From positions 66,937,829-67,001,828 of the forward strand of contig OW028573.1 in the NCBI GenBank assembly GCA_932294295.1: a stretch of 64,000 bases of DNA, read 5' to 3'. Below, piece by piece: positions 13,111 through 25,947 of the stretch. The notes below the pieces were generated by a model. The model searched no databases. It was not told where the DNA came from and saw only the letters and a program-made list of their open reading frames with translations. The stretch is from Alitta virens. Its lineage: Eukaryota; Annelida; Polychaeta; Phyllodocida; Nereididae. The first letter of the stretch is position 1. Each line of letters begins with the position of its first letter. Made by a program: the position numbers and the translations under genes.

Positions 13111-13779
13111 GACCGCGCATTTGCGATATTTGTGCATTGTTTTCTCAATTATCCCACTAGACCATGTCATAATGGGCAAAAATCGCGCAAAGTTTGCCCA
13201 AAACATTGAAATATTGACAACTGTTTTCATGCTTGAATGCAGTGACCACGTTCACAACAGTCAAGTAAGCTGCGTTCTGACCAGAAATCCCATCACAACT
13301 GGAAAAATCCCACTCTCATTCTTGGTAATGGGATATTTCTCCCACCTGAAATTGGTTCCAGCCTGATCCCTGCATATGCAATCTCGGCAGATATTGGATA
13401 TTGGCAGCAACACCAGTTCTTGAAGATCCACTTGGTGTCCCACAGATAAAACATGAACTGCAACATCCTTGTCTGTTATTTCAATCTACAGTCCAGCACT
13501 GTACATGTATCTGGAAATATCAACAAATGCTGTCAGCTTCATTGTGATTGTATGAGCACAGCATACTTGCCTCATGATCCTTCAGAGAGATGATTTTTGC
13601 CTTTTGAAGTTATCACTTGCAAGTCTATGAAACAGCTTTTCCACTCTTTGAATGTAAATTCCATCAGACAGTTGGTTGCTTGAATTCAATGGATTTATAC
13701 ATGTGCATGCACAATTTCAGTCCAGTACAAATTGTTTTATTGCGACTGAATATATTACTTTAAATGGCAAAACACCTCA

Positions 13780-13950
13780 ATCAAAAAAGGTTTGGCAGCA
13801 TGTTGGGTTAAGCATATGAATGATAGCTCCATCTAGAATGAGCACATCAGCCTATGGAGCAGTAATAACATTTTGTCAGTGGGTTTTGAAACAGTGGAAA
13901 AGGCCTGGTTTGTCACAATTCAACACTGTACCATCAGCAGAAATGGGTGT
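13780..13950 (-). pseudogene. Decayed ORF fragment, transposon-associated type
   Basis: On the minus strand two broken pieces are readable: PISADGTVLNCDKPGLFHC, then ADVLILDGAIIHMLNPTC followed by TFFD and a stop. The pattern (a S-ADG segment, then an ILDGA..xxMLxP segment and TF-D) resembles a family of uncharacterised proteins that recurs in multiple copies in invertebrate genomes. A piece farther along (near 13540) reads SYNHNEAD. I cannot assign a transposase class. Stops break every frame. Confidence 0.4.
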
Positions 13951-15627
13951 CAGATACACTATACAGAAGTTTTGAGTGTAAAAAATTGACCTGATTATTT
14001 TGTTAAGAAAGGAAGTACAGTTATAATTACTCTAAAGAGACACTGTTCATTTTCCACATGTCTATTTGATATCAAAACAAGAACTAGGTGTTAAACGAGA
14101 AACATTTGGTGTAGAATTCAGGTAAAAAAAAAAGGATATCTTTGGTTGAACTATCTTGGTGTTCTTGGCTGTCTGATTTGATCTCCACCTCCGGTACTGA
14201 TACAGCAAAATGCCTGTGTTATAATAGCTGCCTTCAACTGTTAATAAAGATGGGTTATCATAAACATTACCCCCAGCAATTAGGTTCCCAGACACCATTT
14301 CCAATTTCCAAGTGGTGTTAATTTAGATAAAGCCAAAACATGGTCATCAGAGATTAACAGGGTCAAACTGAACATATTGTCAACTGATATTTACATGCTT
14401 TTAAATAATAAAGCATTTGAAAATACACAGGTAAAAAATGTTTTTCTGGCTTTTGTATGATTATGACTTGTTGATTGCATCGCTAAATCACTATTAGCAG
14501 TGGAACTGCAGGATCTGAGACAGTTGGAGTACCCTTTGTGTGCATAGGCATATTTCTGTTGAACATAGGATCCATGGAAATCATGATTATTTAAATAAAT
14601 GTTCAATGATCCTAGCTGCAGTAAATTTAGAACAGGCAAGGTAATAGAGGCACATGTAATATTTCTATGTTAGTGATCAACTCAACCCATGCCAACCTAT
14701 GAACAGGCCACTTCTTGTTATTGTGAAAACTTACCAGACAACCAGTGTACTTCTATGACAATCATGTCACCGGTATTTGCTACTTGTTGAAACATGGAAG
14801 CATTATGCAGTTCGCCTCTTTTCATGAAATTACAGAAACTTGTTGCCTCTTTTCACAAAATTACAGAAATTTATTAATCTACGTAGGAGACTAATTTGAG
14901 TTGCAAGTATATTTTATATGCTTGTCTTGATTTGCACAGAAAAGTTTTCCAGCTAACATGCCATGTCAGCTTGGCATTGGCCGATGCCAGCCCATATTAG
15001 TCCGACATCGAACCGCTCCAACATATTATCCAAGGTAGAAGTCATCACATTGTACCTGTTTTGTGCCATGAAGCATTGTTCTTTATGAGAGTGTTATTTA
15101 TGCCAGTGCTATCATCTAACCTGGACTAAGTCCCATTGACACATGACATTAATTGCTAAAAGCTCTTGTGAGCTGAAAGTTAGTCTAGAGTTCCATAGCT
15201 AACAAAATTACATTTCTTTCAAACTGTATGCTTTAAATGAGCATTATTTTCTGGATTTGTGGTCAACCAATTTCATTTGCTTTGCCATCACAAACTATGC
15301 AAGCTACAACCACAATGATTTGAGCAACATTGCTACTACATTTGCTGCAGTTAAACATTTTGGAGATACTACAAACTCTACTTTATCATGCTTGTCATGC
15401 AGGTCTAAGCAACTAAATAGCTCCTAGTTACCTGGAAGACAAGGGAAACATTAGTTATTTTTATTTTCATTTATCAATCTGGGAGGTTCAGTCAATGTGA
15501 ATTACACTATATTCGGCTAATGTGTAGAGCAAAAATAAAACACTAAATAGGCTTAAAGGATATGCATGTCTGAAATATTCTGAAATTTTTAACAAGCTAT
15601 TTCATTTAAATAACATCTGAATTTTCG

Positions 15628-15760
15628 GGGGTCATTTTTCAAAATGGCTGCCATTCTGAAACTAGGTCAAATTCCAATAGGGTCCATATCTAAAAATGAG
15701 CTTAATATGATTTTCTAAAGGTCCTGAAAGTTTCATGCTTTTAAAACAATTTGAAGTTAT
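15628..15760 (-). repeat. Inverted-arm repeat, right copy
   Basis: The reverse complement matches 10508-10640, with scattered substitutions. The two copies are the only ones seen in the window. Confidence 0.8.
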
Positions 15761-15799
15761 TTTTTCCACCTACCTGCCTCACTATGAGGGCTGCAGTAG

Positions 15800-18130
15800 C
15801 GCTTGTAAAACTATGCAAAAAAAATTAAATACGGATATGTGATAGGAAATATACCGTTCCTTACTCTACTGAAATTGCCAGCTGCTACAATTATTACTTT
15901 ATATAAAAATTTGATTCGGCGAGTAAAACGAACGTCTGTATTTTTATTTTTATCTCGGTTGTTTATGCACCAACAATTACCAAAATCTGGCTTTGTATTG
16001 CTTATTTCGTATCATAATTCTATGTGCAACAGTTTTTACAAAATTGAGCCTCAGAAATGGGCTACCAGCTGAGGTTAATATTCTTATTTTCACTGGATAA
16101 CAGGAGAGCATGACAGTAGGCATAGAGAGCTAAAAAGGGATGGTACTCATTAGGACCTACTACTAAATTATGCCAAATATATCAAAAGATAACTCAAAAG
16201 CTGTACTATAAGCCTATAGTTTTTCTGGTTGCTGTACTTTAAATTTGTGAAAAACGAAAACATTATATGAGCAAATGATGCTTTCAGTATTCGTTTGGTT
16301 GATGAACTACGGGAGATCATAAAAAGGCTAGTTTTTCGTAAAAAAGTGAGTGCGTTGACCCCCCCCCCCCCCAACCCTTTTTTATCGTCTCATAAGGATT
16401 AATATGATAAGTTACAATTGTGTGAAAAGTTATATAAATTATTATTGTAAGATTTGTGGAAAAGCCTGAAAAACTGGGACTTTTTCAATTGGTATGCTTT
16501 TTCTTCGGATCCCGTAAAATTATTGCTTTCTTTTGCAGTTATAGCATAGTAATTAAACTGTAAGACGACTTTTTTAGGCTGCTGGTTCTGGGCACCAGAT
16601 TATAAAAAAACTAACAGTTCGAAAATTAGCACGTTGACCACCCACTTCTATATGACAAAACACATAGTAAAAATAAACATACTTTAAAGGATTCCTATGT
16701 CAAATGTTCACGGGTATCGAGCCACCTTAAAATCATTCTCTAGCTATCTTGTGAAAATGCAATGTTATTGGTAAATATATCACTTGTTGTGAAAATAAAA
16801 TGTTACTGTCCGAATATACATTGTATTGCTGTTTATACTTATACCCCAAATAACAGCCTTGTTGGTTCAACATCGGGCCAACGACGCTGCAAACGACCAG
16901 CGTTGGAATGATGTTGGCCTGCTATTATTGTCAGTATATATCGTCAGTTCCAATTAAAGCTCTCTTATTTCATCTGCTGAGCATTTCAACCATTAAAGCA
17001 AAAGCATCTTAAAACTTGTAGTCTTTTCACCTTAAATTTGCAAGGTCATACATGGACAAATGGTTCCAATTTGTATACAAAATAAGCCAAGAAATAGAGA
17101 GTGCATGAAAACTATGTTGGTCATCAGAGTTTCTCTTCAAACTTGCAGTCTGAAGAAGTAAATTTACAAAAATTGCCTTACTTTCTTTTAAGAATTTAAT
17201 TCGTCTATTTTAGAGGAGAAGCTGTTTTACCAGGAAGAAATCATTCGTTTCAGCAAAAAAAATTGCATGAAACAAGGGTGACCATAATATGACACCGGTA
17301 TCCGAATATTGTCAATATGATGTTGCATGTTTTGACAGGCTGTATTTCTTAATGCTTAGCAAAATATTAAGTTATTTTCAATGACTTTGTAAAGTGAAAT
17401 AATTATGCTTAACAATAGAGTTATCAGGAACCAGTAATAAGTGCAAGACGTTTTATTGATAGCTCCCATGAACAAGAACCTGACCATAATAGGGCACCAT
17501 ACTTTAGTTATCCCTTAAAAGCATCTTCTCACTTACTTGAAATAATACACTCAGATAGTATTTATCCCTACAGCTTCTTCTCACTTGCTTGAAAGAATGA
17601 ACGTTACTGTGTTAATCTATTGCTGTGTTCGCTCATGTGATGGATGACAGTTCTCCCTTTTAGGAAAGCATCTTTTCACTGTCTTCCTCACATATAAGAC
17701 GACAAAACATCATTTTTCTTTTGACAGGGAAACTCCTTAGCCCTATTTCTTCTTGCCATAAAAGAAATGCGAGGATCATTTTCAGGAAAGGGAAACCATG
17801 CATTACCTGATCAGGTGTCAGAAGAGTACATCACCCTTTTAATTAAATGACGAGATGAGAGAACTCAAAAGAGAATTAAAAAACTTCCAAGTGACAAGCA
17901 AGCTTCCAGATTAATTTTACAACCTAGCAGGAAGGTTATTTCGTGGTTTTTGGTGAGTACATTATGTAGTCTTGTCATCGTTTATAATTATCGTGTTAAC
18001 TCGGAAAGCTGAAGAGTATATGATTTTCGATCGATGTTTAAAAAAAATCCAATAAAATGATGAAAGATGATAATGATTTTAAATGGTGCAAGTCTATAAA
18101 TGTCAACTTAGCAAGGAAGTTATTTGGTAA
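15800..18130. other. Intergenic stretch with a poly-C tract
   Basis: A C14 run lies at 16359-16372. No gene, splice-supported exon or known repeat was found. Confidence 0.45.
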
Positions 18131-18148
18131 TTGCTGGTATAGGCTTTT

Positions 18149-18258
18149 TGTTTTGGCTGTTTCATCCTTCATCTCATTGCCATGGCACCTGCCTGTCCTA
18201 ATTAGCCCATCAAGTGCAGAAATACAGGATGTAAAGCCCTAATCCACCACCACCTACA
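18149..18258 (+). repeat. SINE-2 fragment with target duplication
   Basis: The plus-strand body ends ATGTAAAGCCCTAATCC. It is flanked by direct repeats CTGGTATAGG(C/T)TTT starting at 18134 and 18259, consistent with a retrotransposition target duplication. The head is missing. Confidence 0.75.
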
Positions 18259-18299
18259 CTGGTATAGGTTTTAACGATGTAATTATTATTTTCATGCAG

Positions 18300-20680
18300 A
18301 AAACTGAAGAGTATATACGAGTTGACTGATGTTTACAAAGAAATAAAAACGATGCAAGACTGAATTATTCGAAGTGTAGCAAGTCTGTAAACTTCTTGTT
18401 TCTCATAATTCAACAAAATATAGTGAAATTATATTCCTCCATGCCAAAAATAATTTGCAAACTGCTGCTGAACCATCGACATCTGAAATTGGACATTGCT
18501 CTCATAAGAAATAAATCCTTGTAGGTTTTTTATCCAACAATAATACCTCATGGACGCTTCCATGATTTATAATTCTTAATGATTCAAAGCCATTCCTTGA
18601 AAGCCATTCATGCTGACATTTTTCTCAGGGTAAAAGTTTGCTGCATGAACCGTTCATACCACAAATACTCAGATTGAGAATTCCTTTGTAACAAGTATCA
18701 TGTGTTTGTTGTGTAGCATGTTACCTTATTGTTCAATGGAATACAGTGGGTTACAGAAATACCACATCACTGGCAAACCAGTATGCCATGCATCCTATTA
18801 TCTCTCGATTATTAACCGTTTTATACATTGTGGAAAGAAAATAAACAAGCACCTTCTTTGATGATACAGCCTAACTGATTTCATGATATGACATCAGTTT
18901 CCACTGATATAAGTTTCCACTGATATAAGTTCTTGCACAATGTAACGAGTGAAGCCAATGGGCAAATAAAAGCTGCTACTGAAGGAGCCAATAAGCAAAA
19001 TAATGGATTTGGTTACTGTAGATATCTTTGATGTTATAGAAAAACATCTTTTAGGGATAATAGGATGCAAAATATATTGCACGCCAATGTAAGTGACCCT
19101 CAGCTGTCATGAAATTAATGGAAGCAACTAAGCAATTATATGGGTAACGTGAAGCCTTATCAGTCTGAGGTAGTCACTGATCGACTGGGGGGTTTCAGAT
19201 ACTTGGAGATAACCAGTACTTGGTCGTGTCTTTATGTTGCAAGGAGTGCTCTCATTGTTGAATTTACTGAGGAATTTGCCAATTAGCCGAATGATATGGA
19301 TCCTTGGAGAGTTAAGAATGTGGGAGCCTGGGCATGAATGGCCAGCTGCAGAAGCCGAGAGTTAGGCAAAGGAGTTCACATTCATCTTTCTGATGCATTT
19401 AAATTCACTGCCACACGATAAAAAACATCATTTCTCATAATTTTCTCATGTCATGGATGATCTTTATTCTTCCCGCCATAACATATTTGCGTATACCAGA
19501 ACACTCTTGAATTTATTTCACATTTTTATTTACAAAAAATAATGTATATCTGAAAGTGGGTGCTTTGTACATAGGACACTATTTGAAACATATCTAAAGA
19601 CAACAAAGGCAAAATTGCATTGTAGTTGGAGGTTTGTATTTTGTACAAGAGGCGGTTGGTTGCCTGTGTTCCCTATGGAGGAGATCAGGAGGGCGATGGC
19701 GGATTCCTTTGACATGAGTCTTCCTTGCTCACAACATCTTCGTTCTTTTCACATCACTCCTAGGTCCTACAACTGACAAAGGCAGGTAATGTTCAGTATA
19801 ATGAATCATTTGGATGAATTGGTAAGACTTTCAAAAGTTGAGTTGGTTAGACTAAGGCTTCTGGTTGATACTGGAAACTCATTTGGTAAAGACAAATACA
19901 CCCAACAGAGTGTCCTTCTACCATGTACCAGGATGAATTTGTGCATAATGTATAGTGATGTTATTATAATTTCAGAAAATTGTCAATGTATTTTAATAAA
20001 AAACTTGAAAATGTTTTGCTGTGTGGAAAAAACTTAAACCATATAATGATGAACATACACTCATGTCTGATGAATTCTCTGTATTCAAACCTTACCTCAG
20101 CCCTTTGCACATAGACCTCAGTTTAAAGGCAATTGACCAGTATGACGAAGTCTAACCCTCAATTCAACTGCACACTGACCATTGTGGACAATGGTCTGTT
20201 TAGTTTAATAGAACTGTATTCTCACGCAGCCATTTATGCCATTTCGAAAAAAGATTACTTATTCCCATCTAGACAGTAACTCAAGAAGTACATTTATTGT
20301 GAGCACAGTTATTCTGGTCATGAATCACAATTGACTGTATTGTGTGGATCGTGTATAATGACACTTGTGGGACAAGAATGTAATATATATATATATATTA
20401 TTTTGGTATTGGTCAAGAGGATATTTCTTCAAATATATAATTGCAGTCACAATAAGAGATTATGTTCATTTTTATTACTTTAGCATTTGTTAAGTGGATA
20501 TCTTTACCAAATATTCAAAATGAGAAATGATGTTGATATTCTTATTTCTTTTGACGTTTATTAAATGGATATTTTTAAATATGTCATTACAGTCAGCATA
20601 AGGAATTACTCTTGAAAACATTCATTGTGCTACTATACAATACAAAATTTCTTTCGCTTGTTGTGTCGTCCTAGACATTT
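18300..20680. other. Intergenic stretch, no gene seen
   Basis: There is a 19-bp direct duplication near 18895-18933 and an (AT)n run at 20384-20398. A minus-strand frame at 19530-19715 reads plausibly at its start (KESAIALLISSIGNTGNQP) but has no acceptable acceptor, so it is not called. Confidence 0.4.
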
Positions 20681-20809
20681 CATTGCATGAAATGCAGTCT
20701 GGTGACAATAAGCAAAAAATAAGATGGAGACAAAATATTATTCAGCACAATTTTTATGAAGAACTCACTTTGTATGGCTTGGTAGGGGAGGCAGCATGTG
20801 GATCAGCAA

Positions 20810-20845
20810 TTAGTGGGAGTAGTTCTCTCTCTGGAGTCTTTCTTT
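20810..20845 (-). CDS. Possible terminal exon after the LDLa exon
   Basis: A minus-strand acceptor TTTACAG precedes sequence that, read in phase 0 as left by the LDLa exon, gives 11 codons (KERLQRENYSH) and a stop. The protein would then total about 109 residues. A different frame of the same sequence stays open to a GTGAGT donor at 20768 and needs another phase, so this may instead be an internal exon of unknown linkage. The call rests only on splice-like context. Confidence 0.2.
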   Translation of the reverse strand, partial: KERLQRENYSH

Positions 20846-21384
20846 CTGTAAAAACAAATCAAAGTAAATGAGCATCATCCTCTTAGCAGGTTTACCACCA
20901 GCCACATATCATATATTATATGACTGACTGCATGAGAATTTTTTTTAAAGAACACTTTTATAAGATCACAAATGTCATAATACATATTCCTAAAATGTCT
21001 CAATTTGGTTTAATGTAGGCTGTTACCAATTAATAAGGCAATCACAACAATCATCCAATTAGGTAGATAGGATCTAATTTCATAAAATGGTCTGAACACA
21101 GTTTATTGTTCCCTCCAAGGAAAGATCTTGTTTCTTATTGCAGATGTACTTGGCAGTAATATATATTCATAATCACTGCTTCATCTGAAGTATGTTTTTA
21201 TTTTCCTTAATTCCAAAAGTTAGGAAATTAAAGAAGGACTGATAAAGACCAGTTAAGGTTAAGGTTAAGAAGTAGTATATCAGGTAAAACTCGCACCAAG
21301 TCTACTCCAATACATTTTATCTCTCAAAAATGTGGAAATCTATATGAAGCTAGAGTATTCTTCACTGTGTCGCCACTAACTTAG

Positions 21385-21525
21385 TCAGCGTACCAACTGC
21401 CAAAGGCAGGCGTAATTATGAGAGTACTAAGGCTTCGATTACACACCATGTTACAAATTTACCCCATAGGTGGGATCTTTTAATTATCCCAGCAAATACA
21501 CAAGGTACAAGGCACCATCAATATA
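21385..21525 (-). repeat. SINE-1 fragment
   Basis: The minus-strand body carries GGTAAATTTGTAACATGGTG and the GCCTTTGGCAG end segment, diverged from the other copies. Confidence 0.7.
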
Positions 21526-21735
21526 AAGGCACAAATGATATTTCGATTTCAATGGTAATGCATGCTTCTTTTTTAAAACGAACATTGAATCAACCAATGG
21601 CCCCCATAAGCTTTAGTAGCCCTGCTAGATTCAGGGGTTTCCATCACAAGTGCAGTATTGAAATATATTGATCTAAATCTTAAATCGTCAGGGATTGGCT
21701 CCAAAGCCACAAGGAGAGGAACTTCCATATCGTAT

Positions 21736-21750
21736 CCCCCCCCCCCCCCC
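21736..21750 (+). repeat. Poly-C tract (15)
   Basis: An uninterrupted run of C, one of several similar tracts in the window. Confidence 0.95.
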
Positions 21751-21972
21751 TCCTCTTTATTCATTAGGTGTTTTTTTTTATCGTACTGATGTGGCCCTTA
21801 GGCTTGATTTCTGAGTGTTATTTACACTAGTAAAATCAATGTGACAAACCACTGGAACAATTACATGCGACTGTACCAAGTTTATCCCACTAAAATGTTG
21901 TTGGGTGTATGTGTAAAGCCACACCGCAACACTTCACTTATGTAGCAGTAAACTAAGTCTGTCGAAATGTGG

Positions 21973-22020
21973 GGGTGGCTATTGGGTGACAACCAAGTGG
22001 CTATTGGGTGACAACCAAGT
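21973..22020 (+). repeat. 24-bp tandem duplication
   Basis: The unit GTGGCTATTGGGTGACAACC (extended by AA..) occurs twice in direct succession. Confidence 0.9.
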
Positions 22021-22518
22021 GTAACCACCAGAATGAGATTTCCAAAGAAACAACCTTCTAGTCGGTAAAACCTATTTAAACTTCATTTATCTTGGCTGGA
22101 ACGAAGCAATTTCTGGATTGTTAGTCTGAGACATATTGTGTTTTGTTACTGTTGTTACTGCAAACTAAATTTCGTAGCTAATAGAATCCAAGGGCTTGAG
22201 TCTCAAGCCTGACAAACCTTAGATGACTGTCATGAAGTTAAGACTTCAATACTTTAATTGTCGACTTTAAGACTTTTATTTTTTATTTCTGTAAGTTTGT
22301 ACTGTAACATTAAGTGGGATATCATCATTAAGACTTTACATGTCAATGTCATGATGCACCCACGGGTTCCAGGGAGATCCATGCAAGTTCCTTTCTCCCC
22401 CTCATCATCTAATCAAACAATCATCCTTTAATTTATGATGGTGGCGATGATGTATGCTATGAAGGATACATTGCAATTATATGAGATTGCAGGATGCCTT
22501 AATCATTAAAGAGCTCAC

Positions 22519-22673
22519 CTGTTTCAAGAATAGACACATGTAGGTGGCCTCGTCTTCTCCATGAGGACAGTCATTGGCTCCGTCACAAAGTTGCTGCCAA
22601 CTGACACATTCCGGAGAAAATGGTGAAGAGGAAGGGCAGACAAGTCGTTCAGAGGAATCCAGTCGATTGCAAG
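22519..22673 (-). CDS. Exon encoding one LDL-receptor class A domain
   Basis: The acceptor TTGCAG and donor GTGAGC bracket 155 nt with one open frame, entered after one base of a split codon and left in phase 0. The peptide has exactly six cysteines and ends CDGANDCPHGEDEATYMC, the calcium-binding signature of LDLa modules (CDGxxDCxxGxDE). LDLa modules occur in secreted or membrane proteins and fold with three disulphides. If spliced to 38974-39112, the split codon becomes Ala and gives a signal peptide, about 27 residues, then one LDLa. That architecture resembles protostome prohormone-4-type precursors, but the similarity is structural and unproven. The exon call is firm; its gene assignment is less so. 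Confidence 0.75.
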
Positions 22674-22699
22674 CTGCAAAATAAAGAAATAAATAGTTA

Positions 22700-25600
22700 A
22701 ATATTTAGATAAATTTAGAGCAATTTTCCTATTGATTTAAGGAAGTGACGACATAAATTGTAACTGCTGAGTGCTGACATATTCAAATGTAATTTATGAT
22801 CATGACATGCTTTCATTCTCAACTACATCCAGCCTCATCATAATTCATTCACAGGTCCATAAAACTTACAAGTGTAACTTATATGTATGGACCCAGACAA
22901 TTTTTTTTTTATATTCGTTCCAACGAGATATTATCTTGTCCCGATGAAAAACTATCTTGTCCAAACGAGATAATATTTTGTTTAAACAATCATGAGTCAT
23001 GACCTTGTTTTACAGGACGTTTATACAGATCATTGAATGCATCAGTTTCCTGTGCTGGTTCCAATCCTTGAATTTACATTAATGCGGCTAGAAAGTCCCG
23101 AGGAATTAGTATCACTCTACAAGAAGCAAGCAATTAACAAAGCACATCAGGTGCTTCGTGTATGCTAAATTTTATACCATAGCTTTTGGATAGGCATATA
23201 AAGGAGGCAGACAAAATGATTGCAATAAGTTATTTGATTACTGAAGGTTGCGGATCAGACGTGTCAGCTTATTGAATACAAATCAGTTAGAATGATGCTA
23301 TGTTCTGTTCCTTTCAATTAGTATGACTCATCTGGAAATTACACTTATAACGTTGATGGTAATGTTCTCATGTGATGCAAGTTGTTTTTTTGTCCACACC
23401 CTGGACATTAATACAGACACAGAGAACTGTGTCGAGGCATTGGCTTTTGTGCTTGCAAATGAGATATGGACCTACAAAGCTTGTTCTGCCTGCACAGTAG
23501 TTTTATTACAGGTTTACAAAAGAGGCCAGTGGTCCTCAGCAAATGGAACTGTATTGCTGATCCCCTTTTTCTTCTTCTTCTCTGACTCCTTGGCCAAACA
23601 TCCCTCGACACAAACAACACATGTTGTGCTGTGCTAGGGGTGTACTGATGTTTGGAATAATCAATTGGTCTGCATGAGGTGCAACCCTACCCAGAAGCAA
23701 GTGTTCCGTATATTTTATTTATGTGGGAAAATAACTGTGTTTTGCTACACTTTGTCTAATCGCCTAGCTCTGAATGTCCAGTAGCTGTTCGGAGTGCAGG
23801 AGTTATCATTCAGTGAGTAGGCTTCCCAATATCATATTTAGCAACATGTTAATATATATCTGTAAGTTCAATTGCGCCTGCTAAGTATGGGTATGACAGG
23901 CATAAACATACCAGGCATCACAGAGCTTGCCTTGGTTGCAATGTTTTGTATCGAGACAGGTAAAAGATTCAATTTCCTCCATGCAAGGTCATGACTCTCT
24001 AAAAACTGTAACTGACTGTTGGGGGGTGGGGGGGGGGGGGGAGGCAGGCATAATCCTTTTTCAGAACTACATGGGCAAACAACAGAACGTAACTAAGTTT
24101 TATTACATGAAAATAAAACATCTATTTTTTTTAGACTTGCAGTATAGTTAGAATATCTTATGTTCTGATCGATGTTGCTTGACATCTGCTTGTGGGAGCC
24201 TTCAAAGTAACTTGCTATATTAATTTTTTGCTTATTCGTTGGATTAAATATGGACTGGTAAAGGCGTATTACCAGCTTAACAGAAAAGGATGTCCTCCTT
24301 GGGTTTGATCAGTATCTTGCACTTGGCAGAAGAGTTAAACTCATATCTTGTAGTACTATTTAATTATTTTCTTTTTATTCTTGTATTTTTAATTTAAACT
24401 TAACTTCTCAGCAGCGGCTACATGCCTTCGAGAAGGAAAATTGTATGTACAATATTATCGTGAGATGTATAGCAATAAACAATGAACGATGCTCGTAAAC
24501 CCTTTATAAAAACATGATACACATTTTGAACCATACACATTGGTAAATTAGCTCAGTTAATTCCGGCCCTCCCACTCTGAAATTCCTTTAAAGTATTCTT
24601 GATAACCTACTAACTTATGATGAAAGGGTAGTGACACACTTAGTTAATCTCTAATGTCTTCTTTCTGGGTTGTAGCAATTACTAAAAATAAAGTTAGCAA
24701 CAAATAAAGTTAGCAACAAATATGAAACTTGCATGATCATAACTCTCCCTTGAAACGTGCCCATTAAACAGAAATGACAGCATTTTCTTCTCCTGCATCA
24801 TTTCCATTATGTTTTGCAACCTTAGCTTCAACAGAGCAGATGCATAATGCATGCCTTTGCAGAAACATGCCTTCTTTTGGGCACTTTCCTAGCATCTTTA
24901 TGAAATAAACTTTACTTGTCATATGCTATGTCCTCAGGGAGTCCACAATACGAATGTGTATACATTTCATACATTTGTATATTTGGCAGTAAATGTCTAA
25001 GACTGCCACAATTCTGGTACAATTCTCTTTGAGATATTTTTTATGAAAATTGGCTGATATTTCCCTGGTGTATAGCATGCCTGTGTAATCGTTATATTCC
25101 TGGAGTATGGCATATGCCTGTCCAGTATTTTTCAATCAAGCCTGCTGCTCTAGAAGCCACGACTACGCAAAGTACACTGACCACACAGATCTGATTAGAT
25201 GGTCAAGTGGGCAAGAATGAGGACACTGACCAGTAGATATAACAGATGACCATCACATTATAGCCCCGATGCACTTTGTATTTGAACCAATGAACGAATC
25301 CGCTACTCAACTACTAGTAACAATGGTTGCAAGGATTTTGGCAAAATAAATAAATGAATAAAACATAAAACGCAGGGCAAAGGATTTATTTTATTCAAAA
25401 TCATGTCCGATGCACTTAATCTAAATCAATGAATACCTCGTATACAAAGCTGCAATCCCATGGAGCTGCAACGTATTTATCAAATGACGAATGCAAATTT
25501 TTCATGGTTCTATAAATTACCTAGTTCAAATCAAACTAGGTAAGTCAATCAGAAAAATACGATAAGAGGTCTATATGGCACATCAAACTTTGTTTTAAAT

Positions 25601-25900
25601 ATCATCTCAAGAACCACGTGTGGTTATTTGTGGATTCCACGACAGCTGTAATTAATAACCTTCATGTCAAAACAACTGCAGACATTTTTTTACAAGATTA
25701 ACCTCAATGTCCACTTGAATAACGATCATATTTCATTTTCGTACATGTCATGGAGCAACTTGAAAAGGAAAGAAATTTTAACAATTAGTCAAGCCCAATC
25801 TTTGAAACTGATTAAAAACACCTACGTTCAATAACAAATAATTTCGAGCTTTTGCAAACATTTCTGTGTCATATACCTGCTTGTCACAATAAATTAGGCC
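22700..25900. other. Proposed intron of the LDLa gene, repeat-poor part
   Basis: Contains a G-rich tract (24021-24041) and a 17-bp direct duplication near 24688-24720. No exon with convincing splice sites was seen. The overlapping frames at 23323-23637 and 23408-23620 are simple-sequence shadows. Confidence 0.4.
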
Positions 25901-25947
25901 ACGACCAAACGAAAACTTTTTTATTTTCTAAATTATTTTCGAGGAAT

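Larger units (their letters stand above)
10508..15760. mobile_element. Putative decayed DNA transposon bounded by inverted arms
   Basis: Left arm 10508-10640 and right arm 15628-15760 are inverted copies sharing, for example, GCATGAAACTTTCAGGACC and AATTTGACCTA, with about 85-90% identity by eye. Weaker similarity continues outward. The interior holds relics of a minus-strand ORF near 13780-13950. No intact transposase, clean TIR ends or target duplication were found. The alternative is two independent insertions of one repeat in opposite orientation. Confidence 0.45.

Noticed and set aside
19530..19775. Possible minus-strand exon with ESAIALLISSIGNTGNQP
   Set aside because: No acceptor with a pyrimidine tract keeps the frame, and no homologue was recognised.
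23323..23637. 104-codon plus-strand frame with a hydrophobic start
   Set aside because: The hydrophobic start is weak, simple sequence (TTC/TCT) fills the end, and the frame lacks splice or promoter context.
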